Origin: Euwallacea fornicatus | Taxonomy: Eukaryota; Arthropoda; Insecta; Coleoptera; Curculionidae | Direction of reading: 5' to 3' | DNA length: 64,000 nucleotides | Assembly: GCF_040115645.1 (NCBI RefSeq) | Contig: NC_089547.1 | Location: forward strand, 5,146,001-5,210,000 | In this document: positions 1 through 12,400 of the stretch, piece by piece | Layout of the letters: the number at the start of each line of letters is the position of its first letter | Position numbering within the stretch: the stretch's first letter is position 1 | Notes under the pieces: model-generated | What the model was told of the DNA's origin: nothing | The model's input: only the letters and a program-made list of their open reading frames with translations | Database searches by the model: none | Position numbers and translations under genes: made by a program

Positions 1-900
1 GCAACATTTTCTACACGTTCTTCCAACACTGCGATTGTGCTTATCGGAGTAGCATGAATTGCACCTTTCACGCATCTCCACGGAAAAAAGTCACATGGGT
101 TTAGATCTGGAGATGTTGCGGGCCAATGTCTAGGGCCGTCTCGTCTCGTCCCTCGTCTTGGGAAATTTTCATTTAGCCAGTTTCGCGGCGCTCGTGAGCC
201 ATGGCAGGGTGCCACGCCCAAAGGAAACCACGTGTCGGCTCAAATATTCGGTGGCGCACTTTCCAGTAAACAGGCAAAGTCATGTGTTTAAAATAGCAAA
301 AATCTCTGCCCGTTTAGCCGTCCAGGCATTGCGTGAGGTCCAGCAAGCAGGCCACTTATGGTCCTGCCCGCACATTAATTCCGAATCTGGCCTGGAAATC
401 GTTTGGTCCGATGGTATGCGGGCTTTCCTCCGCCCGGATTGGGCTTGTTGAAGACACCTTCTCGATCAAATCCAGTTTCATCAGTGGAAAACAGGCACGA
501 GGCAAAGTTTTGTTGTTCACGTGTTTGAGCAAGAGCCCATTCGCAGAATCGACGTCTTCGTGGCAAATCTTCAGGTTTCGGAAATTGCACGTTTCGTATG
601 GGGTAAGTTCGTACTGTCCAATGAGACGTCCTGGATTGAAGTGCCGACTTTCTCGTACTAGTTTTCTCGACATTGCAAAGAACCTCTTGCTCGGGATTGA
701 AAATCCTGTTGGAGCGTCGTCTTCCACGTTCGCGGGCTACCGGTTTGAACAGTAGTGACATGCGCAAAAGTGCGTTCGTAAGGAATTTGACGGCTCGGAA
801 ACTTTCGCAAGTTGGTCCTGCGCGCCGCAGCAGCGTTCTCACCCTGGGCGCCATATGCCACAACCAGGTCTGCGCATTCGCCATTTGGAAAATGAACCAT
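1..900 (-). pseudogene. Decayed mariner-like transposase (DUF4817 + DDE type)
   Basis: Pieces of one transposase can be read in order on the minus strand, in shifting frames. A DUF4817-like N-terminus starts near 900 (NGECADLVVAYG, then FPSRQIPYERTF and a TGSPR turn). A GRPRT-like linker follows as RERGRRRSN. Around 525-465 comes the catalytic-core motif FCEWAL...LFSTDETGFDREGVF, then NDFQARFGINVRAG, LNENFP, and near 120 the classic WPATSPDLNPCDFFPW block followed by TPISTIAVLEERVENV at the window edge. Frames change several times and in-frame stops interrupt the stretch around 180-300, so it cannot make a protein. The family cuts and pastes DNA through a DDE/D nuclease; this copy is dead. 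The C-terminus and any terminal repeat lie outside the window. Family identity rests on remembered consensus, not on a search. Confidence 0.82.
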
Positions 901-3900
901 TTCTAACGAGTTCAAATTGTCGAAACTCCGAAACATTAGCCGGCCGCGGTACCAAATAAATTTGACTCGTTGACGAAGGTACGCGTATCAGCAGGTCAAT
1001 CTTCGACCTTTTTTTCCGGAAAAATTCACCAACGCGAACCATCGGCGCATCACGAACTTTAAGGAGGAAAACGCAAAAGCAGAAAAGTACTTTTCGACGT
1101 AAACAACATTGGCCAGTGGCGCGGGCTGCGCCCCATCTGAAAAACTTTCCCATTCACTCTCGACGCAGCTGAGCGGGCACATAGAGTCAAGCTCAGACGG
1201 CCGCTACGAAAATTTCACATTCGCGCCAAAAAGGCCACGCCCCGATTGTCATTGGTCCGACGGACTCAGCTGACGGCGGCCATTTTTGCACGGGCAACGA
1301 AAATTGTTCATTTTTTTTTTGTTTTTTGTTTTTTTTTTTTTTTTGTGAACGTTTACAAACCGAATCGACGGAGGGAGAAGAGTCTTGGTGGAGCTTTGCC
1401 GGGTCCGGGAGGTTGATTGCTCTCGCAACAACCGCCCAGTCACGGACCGACTGTCACCCGTCGGCCCGATCCACCTGAATCGGACGTGAGGTGGTGCAGG
1501 AGACAAAACGTCGTTCTCGCATCACCGAGCCAATTTCGCTCATCGGCACTCGCTCAGAGACATTGGGAAAATGGCCGTTTGTTCCGACTCCAATGCGCTG
1601 AGCGCGAAACAGCAACGTTGCGCTAGATGGCAAAAAAAAATGACAGCTCTCAGGTTTCACCAGCGGTGCGGACAAAAACCGCGGCATTGCCATTTCTCTA
1701 TAGAAATTTCAGAGCGACTGAATAGGTTCCTAAAGTTCATCAATTCAGCCGTATCGAAAATGAATGGGCACATTTTTAAGACAGTGTGAAGTCTGCCTAT
1801 TAACTATCATCGTAAAAATCGGAGACGACTTCGATTTTAAATACCACGTATTGTTGTCAAGTTAACGTTGAAATGGTACCTGTATACCTGCCCAAAGGCG
1901 GCTCGTCAATTCCAAGGGAGCTTAGTTCATATCGGGCTGATGAACGAGAGATGGTCGCGAAATGTCAACACCGCATGAAACTGCACAAACGACAACTGCG
2001 CCTCGTTGTGTTTCTGCGAAAAAAGAAAAAAAACAAAAAAAACATATGAAAATTGCGACGTTGCCACTTCCGATTTGACGCGGATTTTTCCTTCTAACGC
2101 TATCCCGCGTCACTGACGATGGGTGTTTGATTAAACGTTTCGGTTGGCAGGTGGCGCGGAATTCTTTGATTGATTAAAATTCCATGCGGCTCGTTCATTG
2201 TATCGTAAAGGTGTTAACATCATTAATTTCCGATTGTCTATTCTGCCGTACGCCTCGACATTGTCTAACACCATTTATAAAATGCGGATTGACATGGACC
2301 AGCGCGTGGGTGTCCGAATAATGTGCGCCCGGCTTTCATTCCTCGTCCCGTGCAAACGGGGAATGTTTGATAAATCGTAGATTTCCCCACGGGGGGCATT
2401 GCGATCGGTAAAGAACACCCCCTTTGTTGGTTAATTAGACGCGACTGTGCGATGACTGTGAAAAGTTTAATCAACGTTGACGGGTCGCGCGAAGGCCTCG
2501 CCGACCGAACCGGCAACGTCGCGCCCCGCGATTTTTCCACCTAACCTCAAAATTTACCACCCGCGACAGTTCTCGCGTCATACTCCCGTCAATTAGTTGC
2601 CGGTCTTGGGCATCTCATGCCTAGGGCCGCATCAATAGATTCATTAGCGGTCCAGGTAGACGAGATCGATCTAAATTATTTTTTGTACAAATAACATAAT
2701 TAATAACAAAGGGGAATCGGTATTTCGGCAGCTGAACGTCGATCGATAATCGTCTCCCGAACTGTGGTGGGCTCTAATGCCCAAAAGGGGCCCAATCATG
2801 CCGTGGGCCCCCTTAATTGATATATCACCGGGTGACTGTGCATTTTTTCGTTAATTAATACGTATTTAGCGGTAATTGATGTTTGGCCACAAAAGGAAAT
2901 TAGGGCTCCTTCGGGGGCTCGCTTGGGTCGCCCCGCGAGCGGCCGTTTCTAACGTCTCGGCTGCGTCGGACCTCTCGAATTTATTAATCATGCATTGATA
3001 CCGTGTGTCCATGTTCCCGTCGCATGTCTGTCGGTCCAAGAGTGGGCTCCAAATACGACGCCCTGTACGTTTTCGGACACGCAGCTGTCTCCCGTTACTT
3101 CCGCCGATCCAGGCGCGACACCCTACGTATCACTGTCCGTTTAACAGTCGAGAATCACGGAGATCGTGGGCAGTCAATAGGCCCCCGTGGGTGCCCGTCG
3201 TGCGGGCCCTCAAATCCGGTGAAAATTTGCTGGAAAAAGGGCAATCGCCGGCCCAAACGCGCCATTCGCCAAAACCACCCTGTATATTCCCATGTGAAAC
3301 TACGTCGTTCGCTTTGCATCGACATTGTTGCTGCTAATGACGGCAGCACAACCGAATTACCTGCATTTTTACGGTAGTTTCTCCCATCATCAAAAGTTAA
3401 TAAATTACCAAAAGGTAATTTTCTATAACCACTCTCTGGTCCGGGTCATTAAGGCATCGGCACGCCCCCGAAAGTAGCCCGAAACTGACGGTTCGTAATT
3501 GAAAATAGGCTGACTACATTAGGTACGTCGCTTGAGAGAGAATTTTGCACTTCGAAGGGTCATTAGGCGGCTCTAAGGTCATCTAGCTCAATCCTGTTAG
3601 GATCACATTAAACACACAACGCGTTCGAGCTCCATCTGGCGGTGGCGGCAAAAATTTGCCCATGAATATGTGTGAAAGATGGCGCTGCGAGTTCCCAGCC
3701 ACCGCTGTCAGCGAACTTTTCGCGCATTTAAAGCTCACACTTTCACCCCTTTTCTTTAGATTTTTTTTTTGTTTTTTGTCGTTTTTTTGCCGCAACGGAG
3801 AGCGATAATACAGTTAAGTTAACTGTCTACGGTTGCCCTTCGACCCCAACACGATTAGGTGGCTGCCGCAGGCTCCGAAATCTGCAGGAATCCGCTCACT

Positions 3901-4807
3901 TCCGATCGAGACGAGGAAAATTCCTATGGGCACATCAAAAGATATTTAACATCGTCATTAAGTATTTTAGTGAGCACGCAGAGGGGCAAGCGCGTCTTCG
4001 GATCAAGTCATCCGTAGCAGGAGATGAATGGCGGCCCGCGGGGTTGTCACGTCCAGGGCAAAATCCCGAGCTCCTAATGGGACGTTGGTCGTTAGACGCG
4101 AAGGCACTGTCGCCCAGAGTATCCGGGCGACGGGAACGGTTTAGGAACAAGTCCCCGTGTGAGCGCGGCGATTTCCTTATCATTTCTGGGGAAATTTCCC
4201 GCCGAGGTCTGGCAACGTCGCTCGCAGGACGCTATTTGTGCAATGCCTGCGGCTGCAAAATCTGTTGTGAACCTGGTGCGCGATCTTTTCTCACACCCGC
4301 ACGAGTCTTCATTGCGAGTTCTTCTATTCGAAGATCTGATATTGAAGAGAGAGATGAAGAAATCTGCACTGTCGCGGTTTGAGAGCCTTAATGGCCTTTC
4401 TGCGAGCGAAGAACCCCGAATCGACCAGACTCCTGGCTGGACGTGCCAGAAAGGGTGAGCACTGCGGCCGGCCGCAAGTGAAGGAAAAGGGGAAGAAGGG
4501 AAACAGAAGGAAATAATGGACGGAAGGGAGAAAAAACGTCGCCTCCCCGAGACGACCCGGTGCCGTTTTCCAGGGCTCGGCGTTCCGGAGCTACCAGGAC
4601 GACGCCGAGTACGACGATAGGAGTGCGGCGTCGATATCGATATCCCTCGTTCTCGCCTTTTTCTGGTCCGAGCGATTTTCTCACGTCGAGCCGCCATTAA
4701 TTCCCAGCACCGAATCGTGATAAACCGATACGTTTTTAAACAAAACCATTAACAATAAATAACGCAATGGAAATGTTATTGGAAAGCTTAACCCTGATTT
4801 ATCGCAC

Positions 4808-4845
4808 CGACCAAGAATTATAATACCAGTAGTGGTTCTTGGTCG
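4808..4845. repeat. Short inverted repeat (10-bp stem)
   Basis: The arms CGACCAAGAA and TTCTTGGTCG pair perfectly around an 18-base loop. Function is unknown; a single stem of this size can occur by chance. Confidence 0.6.
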
Positions 4846-6677
4846 CTGTAATTCACTCCCAAGGATTACAGCACGTTTTGGTTTTGCGGCTCATGCTGTT
4901 TTATTGGGGCTGCCGTGATCTATGGACGTAGGTAGTATCCACATTCATATACGTAGTACCACCATTCGGTGGTGGAAAAAACGGTGATTGTGGCAGCAAT
5001 AAAACCAAGGCCGTGGCGATCACACGCAAACGCCCTCGGTACCAATTTCGTACCATTAATTGCCCGTCAACGCACCATGCGAAACGTGGTAGTCGCTCCA
5101 GTAGTCTTTCTCATGTTTAGGCCTTATTATCGACAGTTACCGTTCTTTGTTGCAGGTCAGTTCTTGTGTGAATCGCCCTTTAGGCAAACGACTGCGTTCC
5201 CAACTTGCTTGGGCTCTCGCAGAAAATGTCCTTTTCGTGCACCCATTCAAGAAATATTTGAACGCACAATCCGATGACTGGTACCACCAGGGGGTGAGTC
5301 ACGACCTTGGAGGCGCAACCGTGTAGACCTGGGAACCGGGCATTTTTTCATTTCTTATGTAAATGTGGTAGCGGTTCCTACAAGCGGCAGTGCCCTCGGG
5401 AAAATTTCTTGCGAGGTCCATCCTTGATCATTCATACGTCAGGCAGCAGTGAACGCAATAAGTTTTAATCAAAAACCTAGAGATGGCGGTTCGAATCGAT
5501 GATAGATTCTTTCGGGGAACAATCGAAGATCGCATACAATGGTGTCACAGTAGGCGGCGAAACAATAGAGGATCAAAGGGTGCGACCGTCACGACATCTC
5601 TGATGTTGTCGCGTTTTTAAGGTGGTTCCGTGGCAATTAGCGCGAGTCAATCAAATTGCTGAAATTGCGGGTACTTGTGGGTTCGTCCGGTAACAAGTGG
5701 CCCAAAAAATCGCGCTTTAGGGTCGGCTGCAGGGCTGGACTGGGTTCGTTCTACTTCCCAGCCTACCGGAGTCACGATTTTGGTGACCTTTTCACTTCTT
5801 AATTGCGAAAGAATTTTGCCCATCGACTTCTGATTCATTGAAGGCGCGATGGTTCTTCGAACATCGGCGGATCTCGTTGTTATGCACATGTGCGCTGATC
5901 GATTGTGACTCGTTCCAGTTTCTGCCCTGTTTTCCACGGCGAGGTGCGCCTCCGAGGGCCCCCGGGGTACCTTTTTCGTTCCCCAAATAAGTGGAAATGA
6001 AATTTGCAATTTTCGCCCAGCAAAAAGTCAGTGGCGTAACGTGTGTCGAAGTAAAGCGACTGTTGTCGCTTCGCTGCTTTTGTGAGGACGTCATCAGACA
6101 ATCCCTTATTTATTGTGAGCCCATTTGATGAGCACGAACGTTCATTAAAATCAGTAGCGCAGCCGCATGGGTAGAGAATTTTTTAAATAAAAAAATATAC
6201 CTGCAAGATTCTCAGCTGCTGGAAATTTTTGAGAAAACGGCTGGGAATTTTCCAGTTTACAAGCCAAATGTCGACCGTAAACCCTGGCCAAGATCAGTAG
6301 CGTAGCTGCCCAGAAACACGGGCGCAACCTACTCCTTTGCGTTAAACGCAAGCGACAACGGGTCCTTATGACGGAATTCTTAACGAGACTGCGTAGGGTG
6401 GTACTCACGTATAATGACCATCATGCTCTCAAGAGCGTTGCAGCTCTCGCCGCGGCACAGCTCCGCTCGGCTAAGGGTCGAACATTTAACGGATGTCCGG
6501 AGGCAGAACACATTGGCGTATCTCGTTGCTTTAGGCCTCGAAAGCCGTTTTCTCTTTAACCTGGGATTATCTGGCTTTATTTGGCAAACGAAACTGCTGA
6601 GCCTTTAAGAAAAAGGACGAGGGATGATACGGCGGTATCGATTTCGTTCAGGTCGATAATTTGCCGTGGATCGATAA

Positions 6678-6704
6678 TTTTTTTTTTTTTTTTTTTTTTT
6701 TTTT
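6678..6704. repeat. 27-base T homopolymer
   Basis: An uninterrupted T run follows a GATCGATAA word. Read on the minus strand it is a poly(A) run about 80 bp beyond the proposed drm poly(A) signal. It may be a retroposition scar or simple expansion. Confidence 0.9.
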
Positions 6705-6779
6705 CTGTTCGCCAAAGCGGCAACTGCCGGAGGTTGTGGATGTGAAAATCAAACGAGCAACGGAGTATTTTTCGACTGG

Positions 6780-6785
6780 TTTATT
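6780..6785 (-). terminator. drm: Candidate poly(A) signal of drm
   Basis: AATAAA on the minus strand, about 970 bases after the drm stop codon and at the far end of the AT-rich stretch 6786-7752. That stretch has the composition of a 3' UTR. Other AATAAA words lie closer to the stop, so the true site is uncertain. Confidence 0.4.
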
Positions 6786-7752
6786 TCTATAAAGGCAATA
6801 ATTCAAGAATTAGCCGTATAAATAATATCGAATTATGATCTAAAAGGGCGCTATCGTAGGAACGGCCTTATAAATACATAAAGCAAAATTTACACGAAAC
6901 ATAAGCCTTGTCAAGCAATACATAATTGAAATACGTTTTTGCTTCGTTGCAAAAAGGGCACAATTATTTCAAGCGATAAGTATAGTCAAGAAGACTTGCT
7001 AGGACGTTCACGGCCGAATATACGTTCTTCTATAACGGATAAAATCCACTGGATTGCACACACTGTTCCTTAAGGTCTAAATCACAAACTAAACATACAA
7101 ATACGATAAAAAACTGGCATTTTTTAGTCTTTAAACAAGCTGTTTTTACACCTCAAATTGTCGCTTACCCACTAGGTTAAATAAGGTTAATCGTAAAGTA
7201 TAAAGTAAATTTTAGACTAGACGTTATTAGTCCCTTGAAAGTTACACTTAATAGAAATTTTCGACATAAATAAGCTTCGGAAATTACATAAAATAACCTA
7301 TATACATACACAATACATAGCTAGGAGGAGGAAATAAATAAAGGTGAAAATGACGTAGTTATTAAGCAGTCGGGGAGCCACGCGACTGGTTGCCGCTATC
7401 GATACTGCCGCCCATTACTAGCCGAAAAAAGGTATATCGATAGGCCAGCACGGTCCCACGACCATTTCCTTACTATTACGAAAATACTGTTTTGCGTGAA
7501 GTCAAATGGGGTTGTCGGTCTTAATACCTATTGCAGTGCGTAAATGTGGGGCTGGAGCAGGGATAGTGTATTGTCCTGAAACCAAGAAAGCAACGTTTCG
7601 GTCAGTACCTGGGCCTCATCAACCGCCGAACAAAAAGCAACGAGGGTTATTGGCAACTACTTAAAACGATGTTAAAAAGACGGGTCTTACATTATGAAAT
7701 ATAGAGGAAGAGCCCCCTTTAGCCATTTTTCACCATAGAGGCTTTCACCACC
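6786..7752 (-). other. drm: Probable 3' UTR of drm
   Basis: AT-rich, without coding frames, between the drm stop and the candidate poly(A) signal. It contains two TATCGATA words (7397-7404 and 7435-7442) only 30 bases apart. Those would be odd in a 3' UTR and could mark a promoter or boundary element. Confidence 0.45.
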
Positions 7753-9416
7753 TTATCGCCACACACACTGATTACATCTAAAATATAGGATTGCTCAATT
7801 AGTATAAATGTTTATGTACATTTCGCTGAAACTGAAAATAATACTGCAATAAATCTACAATATTTCACAGCATTTAGACGATTTTCCATAACCACCGAAC
7901 CATCGAAAGTGAGTTAATGAAAGACCGTTTTTAGTAAGGGAAGAGCAACGCTTAAAACTAAAGAGTGAATTTTGTGGTTAGGAGGAAAGTGTTCGTGCCA
8001 TGCAATATCATAATTTATTATCCAGTATTTTGGTTTCGAAAAGGCCCCAGAAAACTGGGCCTTCGCAGAAGTTAGAGCAAGAAATTGTGTGCTTTTATGG
8101 GTAATCTTTAATCTCAAGTACTAAATTTTAAGCCGTTTAAAAGGCAACTTTTAACAGCTCGTTTCCAAAAGGCAATAAACCAAATTCGTCGAGGTCTACC
8201 GCCTATCTATAAGGTAATATATGCGAGAATCGTATTTTTGGCAATAAGGCCCGTACGCCAGTTTTAATGTTCCGTGGCAAATCCCTCGAGATTTTCCACA
8301 CCACTGAAACACCAATTAAAGAGCCTCATTTCCCAATTTACATATTTTACAACGCTCAGTTCGGATTTACGAGGATTCGGAATAATATTTGTCGACGATA
8401 ATGCCGCTCATTGCCGCACGCGGGCCGCGTGCACAGATTAGGATAAGACTTTAATCCGGGCAGTTGCAACGGGGAAACGGGCGTAATTTCGTCGACGTTG
8501 ACTTTTGCCCGTCCGGGCGGGTGCACCAAACGGCGAAACGTCCGAGGTAATTTTCACATCGACGAAACTCGAACAACGGACGGGCGAAAAGGAAAAACGC
8601 GCGAGCTCGCGCGTTTTTCCTTTTCGCACGTGGAAAACCGACGCAAAAGTCGCCGTTCGCTTCGACGTTAAAAAAACCTGAAAGCTTGCAGCTCCGCGAA
8701 AGCTCCTCTGGACGACCTAAAACTCCGCTAAAACTCCCCTTTGAGGTGCTGCGTAGCCGAGCCAACCCCAATGCGCGCTGCGCTCTCCGTTCGGGAAACG
8801 TGAATTTATCGTTCGTTCGGGCCCCGATAGAGGGAGCCGCGGGGAGGCGTTCTGAGGAGCCTCTTCTGCTGGGCAGGTTCGCAGCCACGATTGATAAACA
8901 GGGTGTTGCGAGAAAGTCCGAAAAAAGTTTGCCCGCATTAATCTCCGTGTTACTCGAAAACTTAGAGACATGCGTAGCTGCGAAACGTCCAAGAGGAACG
9001 GATGCGACGTATACGGTGCTACACCGAGCGTTTGGTAAAAAAGTGCTTCTGAGCGAACGACGAGAAAATCCTTTTAAACGGATCGTTACCGCGAAGGGCG
9101 CCACAAAAACACACCAATCCTCTCCATAAACTCTTCGTTTTCACCAAAAATTTCAACCGAACGGCGGTACCGTGGGCACCGAAGTGGGTACTAACCTGTG
9201 CTGTTTCAAATTGTCCTGCCTCTTGAAGCTCTTCCCGCACACCTCGCAACTGAACGTGAGCTCCGGGCTCTTGTGAGTCCTCTCGTGGATCATGAGGTTG
9301 TACGGTTTGGTAAACCTCCTCTGGCAGTACTTGCAGACGAACTCGCACTTGGCCCTCATCTTTCTCCGGAACTGGTCGCGAGACACGTCGTTATCTATTT
9401 GCATTATGGCGAACAT
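7753..9416 (-). CDS. drm: Drumstick, small two-zinc-finger protein of the Odd-skipped family
   Basis: Two exons, 9416-9196 and 7777-7753, joined by a CAG|GTTAGT donor and a TTTTAG acceptor, give 81 residues, the length I recall for fly Drumstick. The first C2H2 finger uses C28, C31, H44 and H48 with the family signature RRFTKPYNLMIHERTH. The second uses C57, C60 and H73, with C78 as the probable fourth ligand. The last exon is only 25 nt and encodes the tail CNQCVWR. The N-terminus (MFAIMQIDND) also fits Drumstick rather than Odd, Sob or Bowl, which are much longer. In flies Drm binds Lines, which frees Bowl to act in leg-joint, hindgut and foregut patterning. Reading through the donor would give a divergent tail (VPTSVPTVPPFG), so the spliced form is preferred. 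The large flanking deserts fit a developmentally regulated gene. Confidence 0.95.
8584..8627. repeat. Perfect 44-bp palindrome in the drm intron
   Basis: Bases 8584-8605 are followed at once by their exact reverse complement, 8606-8627, with no spacer. The centre is GCGCGAGCTCGCGC and the arms end in GCGAAAAGG / CCTTTTCGC. Symmetry stops at 8583/8628. It lies in the 1418-bp drm intron, about 570 bp from the exon 1 donor. Confidence 0.95.
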
Positions 9417-12400
9417 CTCGGTGCCGGTTTTATTCGACTTATCTCTCTATCTCAAGATTCACCGGGTTTTCCTGTCTAGGTATGCTGCCTAGGAGATCCT
9501 GCTTTACCGAATCGGACAAAAATTTCTCGGATTTCTCGGAATTCTCGCGCCAATGAGTCAAGAACGGTGAGTCTGTGTGGACCTGCTTTCTCTTTCATGC
9601 GAATCTGCAATTGAAAAATCTGAGTTAGTCCTCAATATACTTGCAAGCAAAGCACAGTTTAATGTCGATAATTAACCTCAAGGTTCTCCCCAAACAGCCT
9701 TAATAACCCGCACCTTGAGCACGCACAAACATGTTCCCATACACACAGAGTACATAATAACCGCGGTAATTTAGCAATTTTATGGCTTGTAATCCGAACA
9801 ATATTGGCCTTTTTGCATATAAAAAGCAATCGTTTATTTAATTGTTTATATCCTTGTTCGAATCGAGCGGAGCCGATCACGATTCCAATTATTTAAATCT
9901 TTTTTACAGTAGCGTGTTCTTGCCTGCAATTAATAGTCGCCGTAATATGCAAAGTAATATTATTCGTTAGACGGAGATGCGAACGTTCCACCTTCGCTTT
10001 ACCTTGTGTATTGATACATAAATTACGGTTAATTAACTTTTATGGGTCTTTAACATTATGTTTAATTAATTCTGCAAATAAACGGCGTTTAAGTGGCCGT
10101 TACTGCGGCGCCCTCTACTCGGTTCTCGCGTAAGAATTGAGCCGCGACATCTGTTGGCCGCTCCGGAAGTGAGGACGACGCCCGCCGTTGGGCGAAATGC
10201 GACGAAACGCGCCGCGACCGACGCGACACCGACGAAAAACCTTAATCAACGAACCCTCGCCCGGTACCTTTAGCCACTGGGAGAGGTGAGTCGATTAGCA
10301 GGAGTTTCCATTCCCGTCTGCTCTCGACGCGATGGGCGTCGGTGAAGCAGACGTCGCCCATAGTTCCACGTGAGGTGGAAAACGTGGCGAATCTCCCAAT
10401 CCCACAAGAGTCGATAGTCTACATAATTGACACTGGCCGCGCGAGACGCTTCAAAATGGAGAATTGTGGACGCGATCGGGATTTACTCGCATTGGAGTTG
10501 CGAAGGGTGGTCTTTAGGTCGAGTTATGGATGTGGGTTGCGGGCAAAAGCAACGTCTTCGCACCTATTTTAGCTCATTAAGACCTCATCTGGGGCATTGA
10601 GAGTCGACGTACGATTCCCGTCGACAGATTTTGAACCGAAAAAATATTGCTCTTTCCCGACCATGCGCTCCAACAGCACGAGCCCATGTGTGACAGCACA
10701 CACAGCATATGAGCGTCAAACGCGGCGTTGCCAGTTTCAAATGGGGTTTTTCGCGGAGCGTTTTAATGAGGGAAACTTGCAACTCGTCGAAGGGAGCGAC
10801 TGCGCCGTTCGAGGGCGACCGCTCCCGGAGGCGCGGACGGGCGAAATTCCGGTCCGTCTTCAATTGGAAAAAATGGCCATTCCGACTGATCTCACAGAGT
10901 TGAAATTCCTGAGACTTCCTCCTCGATGATCATCTCGGGTGATTAGATCATATCTCCGCTACTAAATCGTAGTCAGACAGCAAAATTCCGGCATAAAGCA
11001 CGAATCATCATCTAATAAGTAATTATTTAATATTAGCAATCGATATAATAATCATGCCCGCACATTCACTCGTTAAACAATGAGCGAATATGAGTGTGCA
11101 CGCCAAAACAATAACTCACTTGAACGTACCTAAATGAACACAACAATAAAAAACAAATAAATAAAATGGATTTTCAATTTGCGCGGTGTGTGTAATTTAT
11201 GGACAACTCGTGCGTCATAAACGGTCTCAGATCATCTGTGACGTTATGAGGTGTTCAATGGTCATTACCGGGGATTAGGGTCCGAGCTCAAAGGTGAAAT
11301 TTTCCTTCCTGGTTGAACTCTGGACGTTGGCCGTTGGGTTTTTCAGCGGTATTTAAAAGCGGATTCAGCGGTATAAAAAAAAAAAAAATTTTTTTCATGC
11401 GGTCGTGAAAATGTGAAATACATAGGTGTTGCGGAACTGGTGATCCTAAGGCTTTTCCTCACCTGAAGGCTTATTTTTTCTTGCAGTTCATTGTGAATAA
11501 CCGCACTTTTCTCGCACACACGCGCACCCACTGGACAGAACCGGTTGCGCCGATTTGTCGACCACCGAAATGACAGCGAGGGAGCCGTTATTTTCAAGTG
11601 GCAAATATGGACTGACCGATCGCGGAATATCGCGAAAAGATGAATTATTTCCCTACTCTCGCGAAACGGTCCGTTTTGCATTTGTTTGGGAGTACCGCAA
11701 CGTACGATCATCATTGTTCCCCTTTATAGTACGAGAGCTCGTGCGAACCAAAAGTGGCCCTAAGGCCCCTTTAACTTCGCAGCGCGTCGAGTTCTCCTGT
11801 TGTTGGGACAGTGGCGAGTTTTCGCGAATTGTCCCCGAAGGATTTTTAAGCTCCCTCGGTCCCTTTTAGTTCGTATCGTTGCAGTACGGCCGTGCGCCGG
11901 ACGACAGCGCAAGGTCGCCGCTTTGACGTAAGGAAATTCCTTAGCGCTTTTTCTGCGAGGATTAATTAGTAACATCGGCAACCTCTCGTCGTTCTTTTTG
12001 GCACAGACTCCGCGTGTCATATAACGTGAATCGCATCAACGTCAAACCCAACGTTGCCGCGTTTTTTCTTCGGAATCGTACGTTCGATTAAATGGCGGCT
12101 CCGCCGGGCACGAGCATTGTCGAGCCCACGGGCGATTTCGACGATTTCACGTCGTGGGCTTTTGCGTCGTGCTAGACGATATTCCAGATTTACCTCGGGG
12201 GGGAATTTCACGAATCTCTCGTTGAGCGATGAAATCCGGACGGCGGCAACGTGGCATCAATTCGCCCGCGACCGTTGACAGTCTTGTCACCTCGCTGCGT
12301 CCGGCCCGAAGGGTTTCGGGACAAACGAGCGTCGCCCTGTTGCCATTTGGATTGAGAACGGTCTCGCCTTAGGTTCGGGAGCGCATGAAAATTTCAAAAA

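Larger units (their letters stand above)
901..6779. other. Non-coding region downstream of drm
   Basis: No open frame here shows protein-family features. The region holds T homopolymers (1311-1344 broken by G; 6678-6704, 27 Ts), homeodomain-type TTAATTAA words (2851-2858), a CACCCTGTA repeat end near 3276, an AGATGGCGC CTCF-like core at 3677-3685, a 10-bp-stem hairpin at 4808-4845, a cluster of GGTACC/TACC words at about 4930-5350, and several CGATA words at 6630-6675. The GC-rich open frames at 4092-4697 look like chance frames in a CpG-rich stretch. Confidence 0.6.

Noticed and set aside
4092..4697. 201-residue minus-strand open frame
   Set aside because: Arg/Ser-rich chance frame in a CpG-rich stretch with open overlapping frames on both strands; no domain, no splice context.
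5485..5505. GGTTCGAATCG resembling a tRNA B box
   Set aside because: No matching A box, acceptor stem or cloverleaf around it.
8451..9104. 217-residue minus-strand open frame
   Set aside because: It lies in the drm intron, runs across the perfect palindrome, and has an overlapping open frame on the other strand; no family features.
9153..9195. Read-through C-terminus of the drm first exon
   Set aside because: A good donor at 9195/9194 and the distant exon encoding CNQCVWR restore the known Drumstick length and finger ligand.
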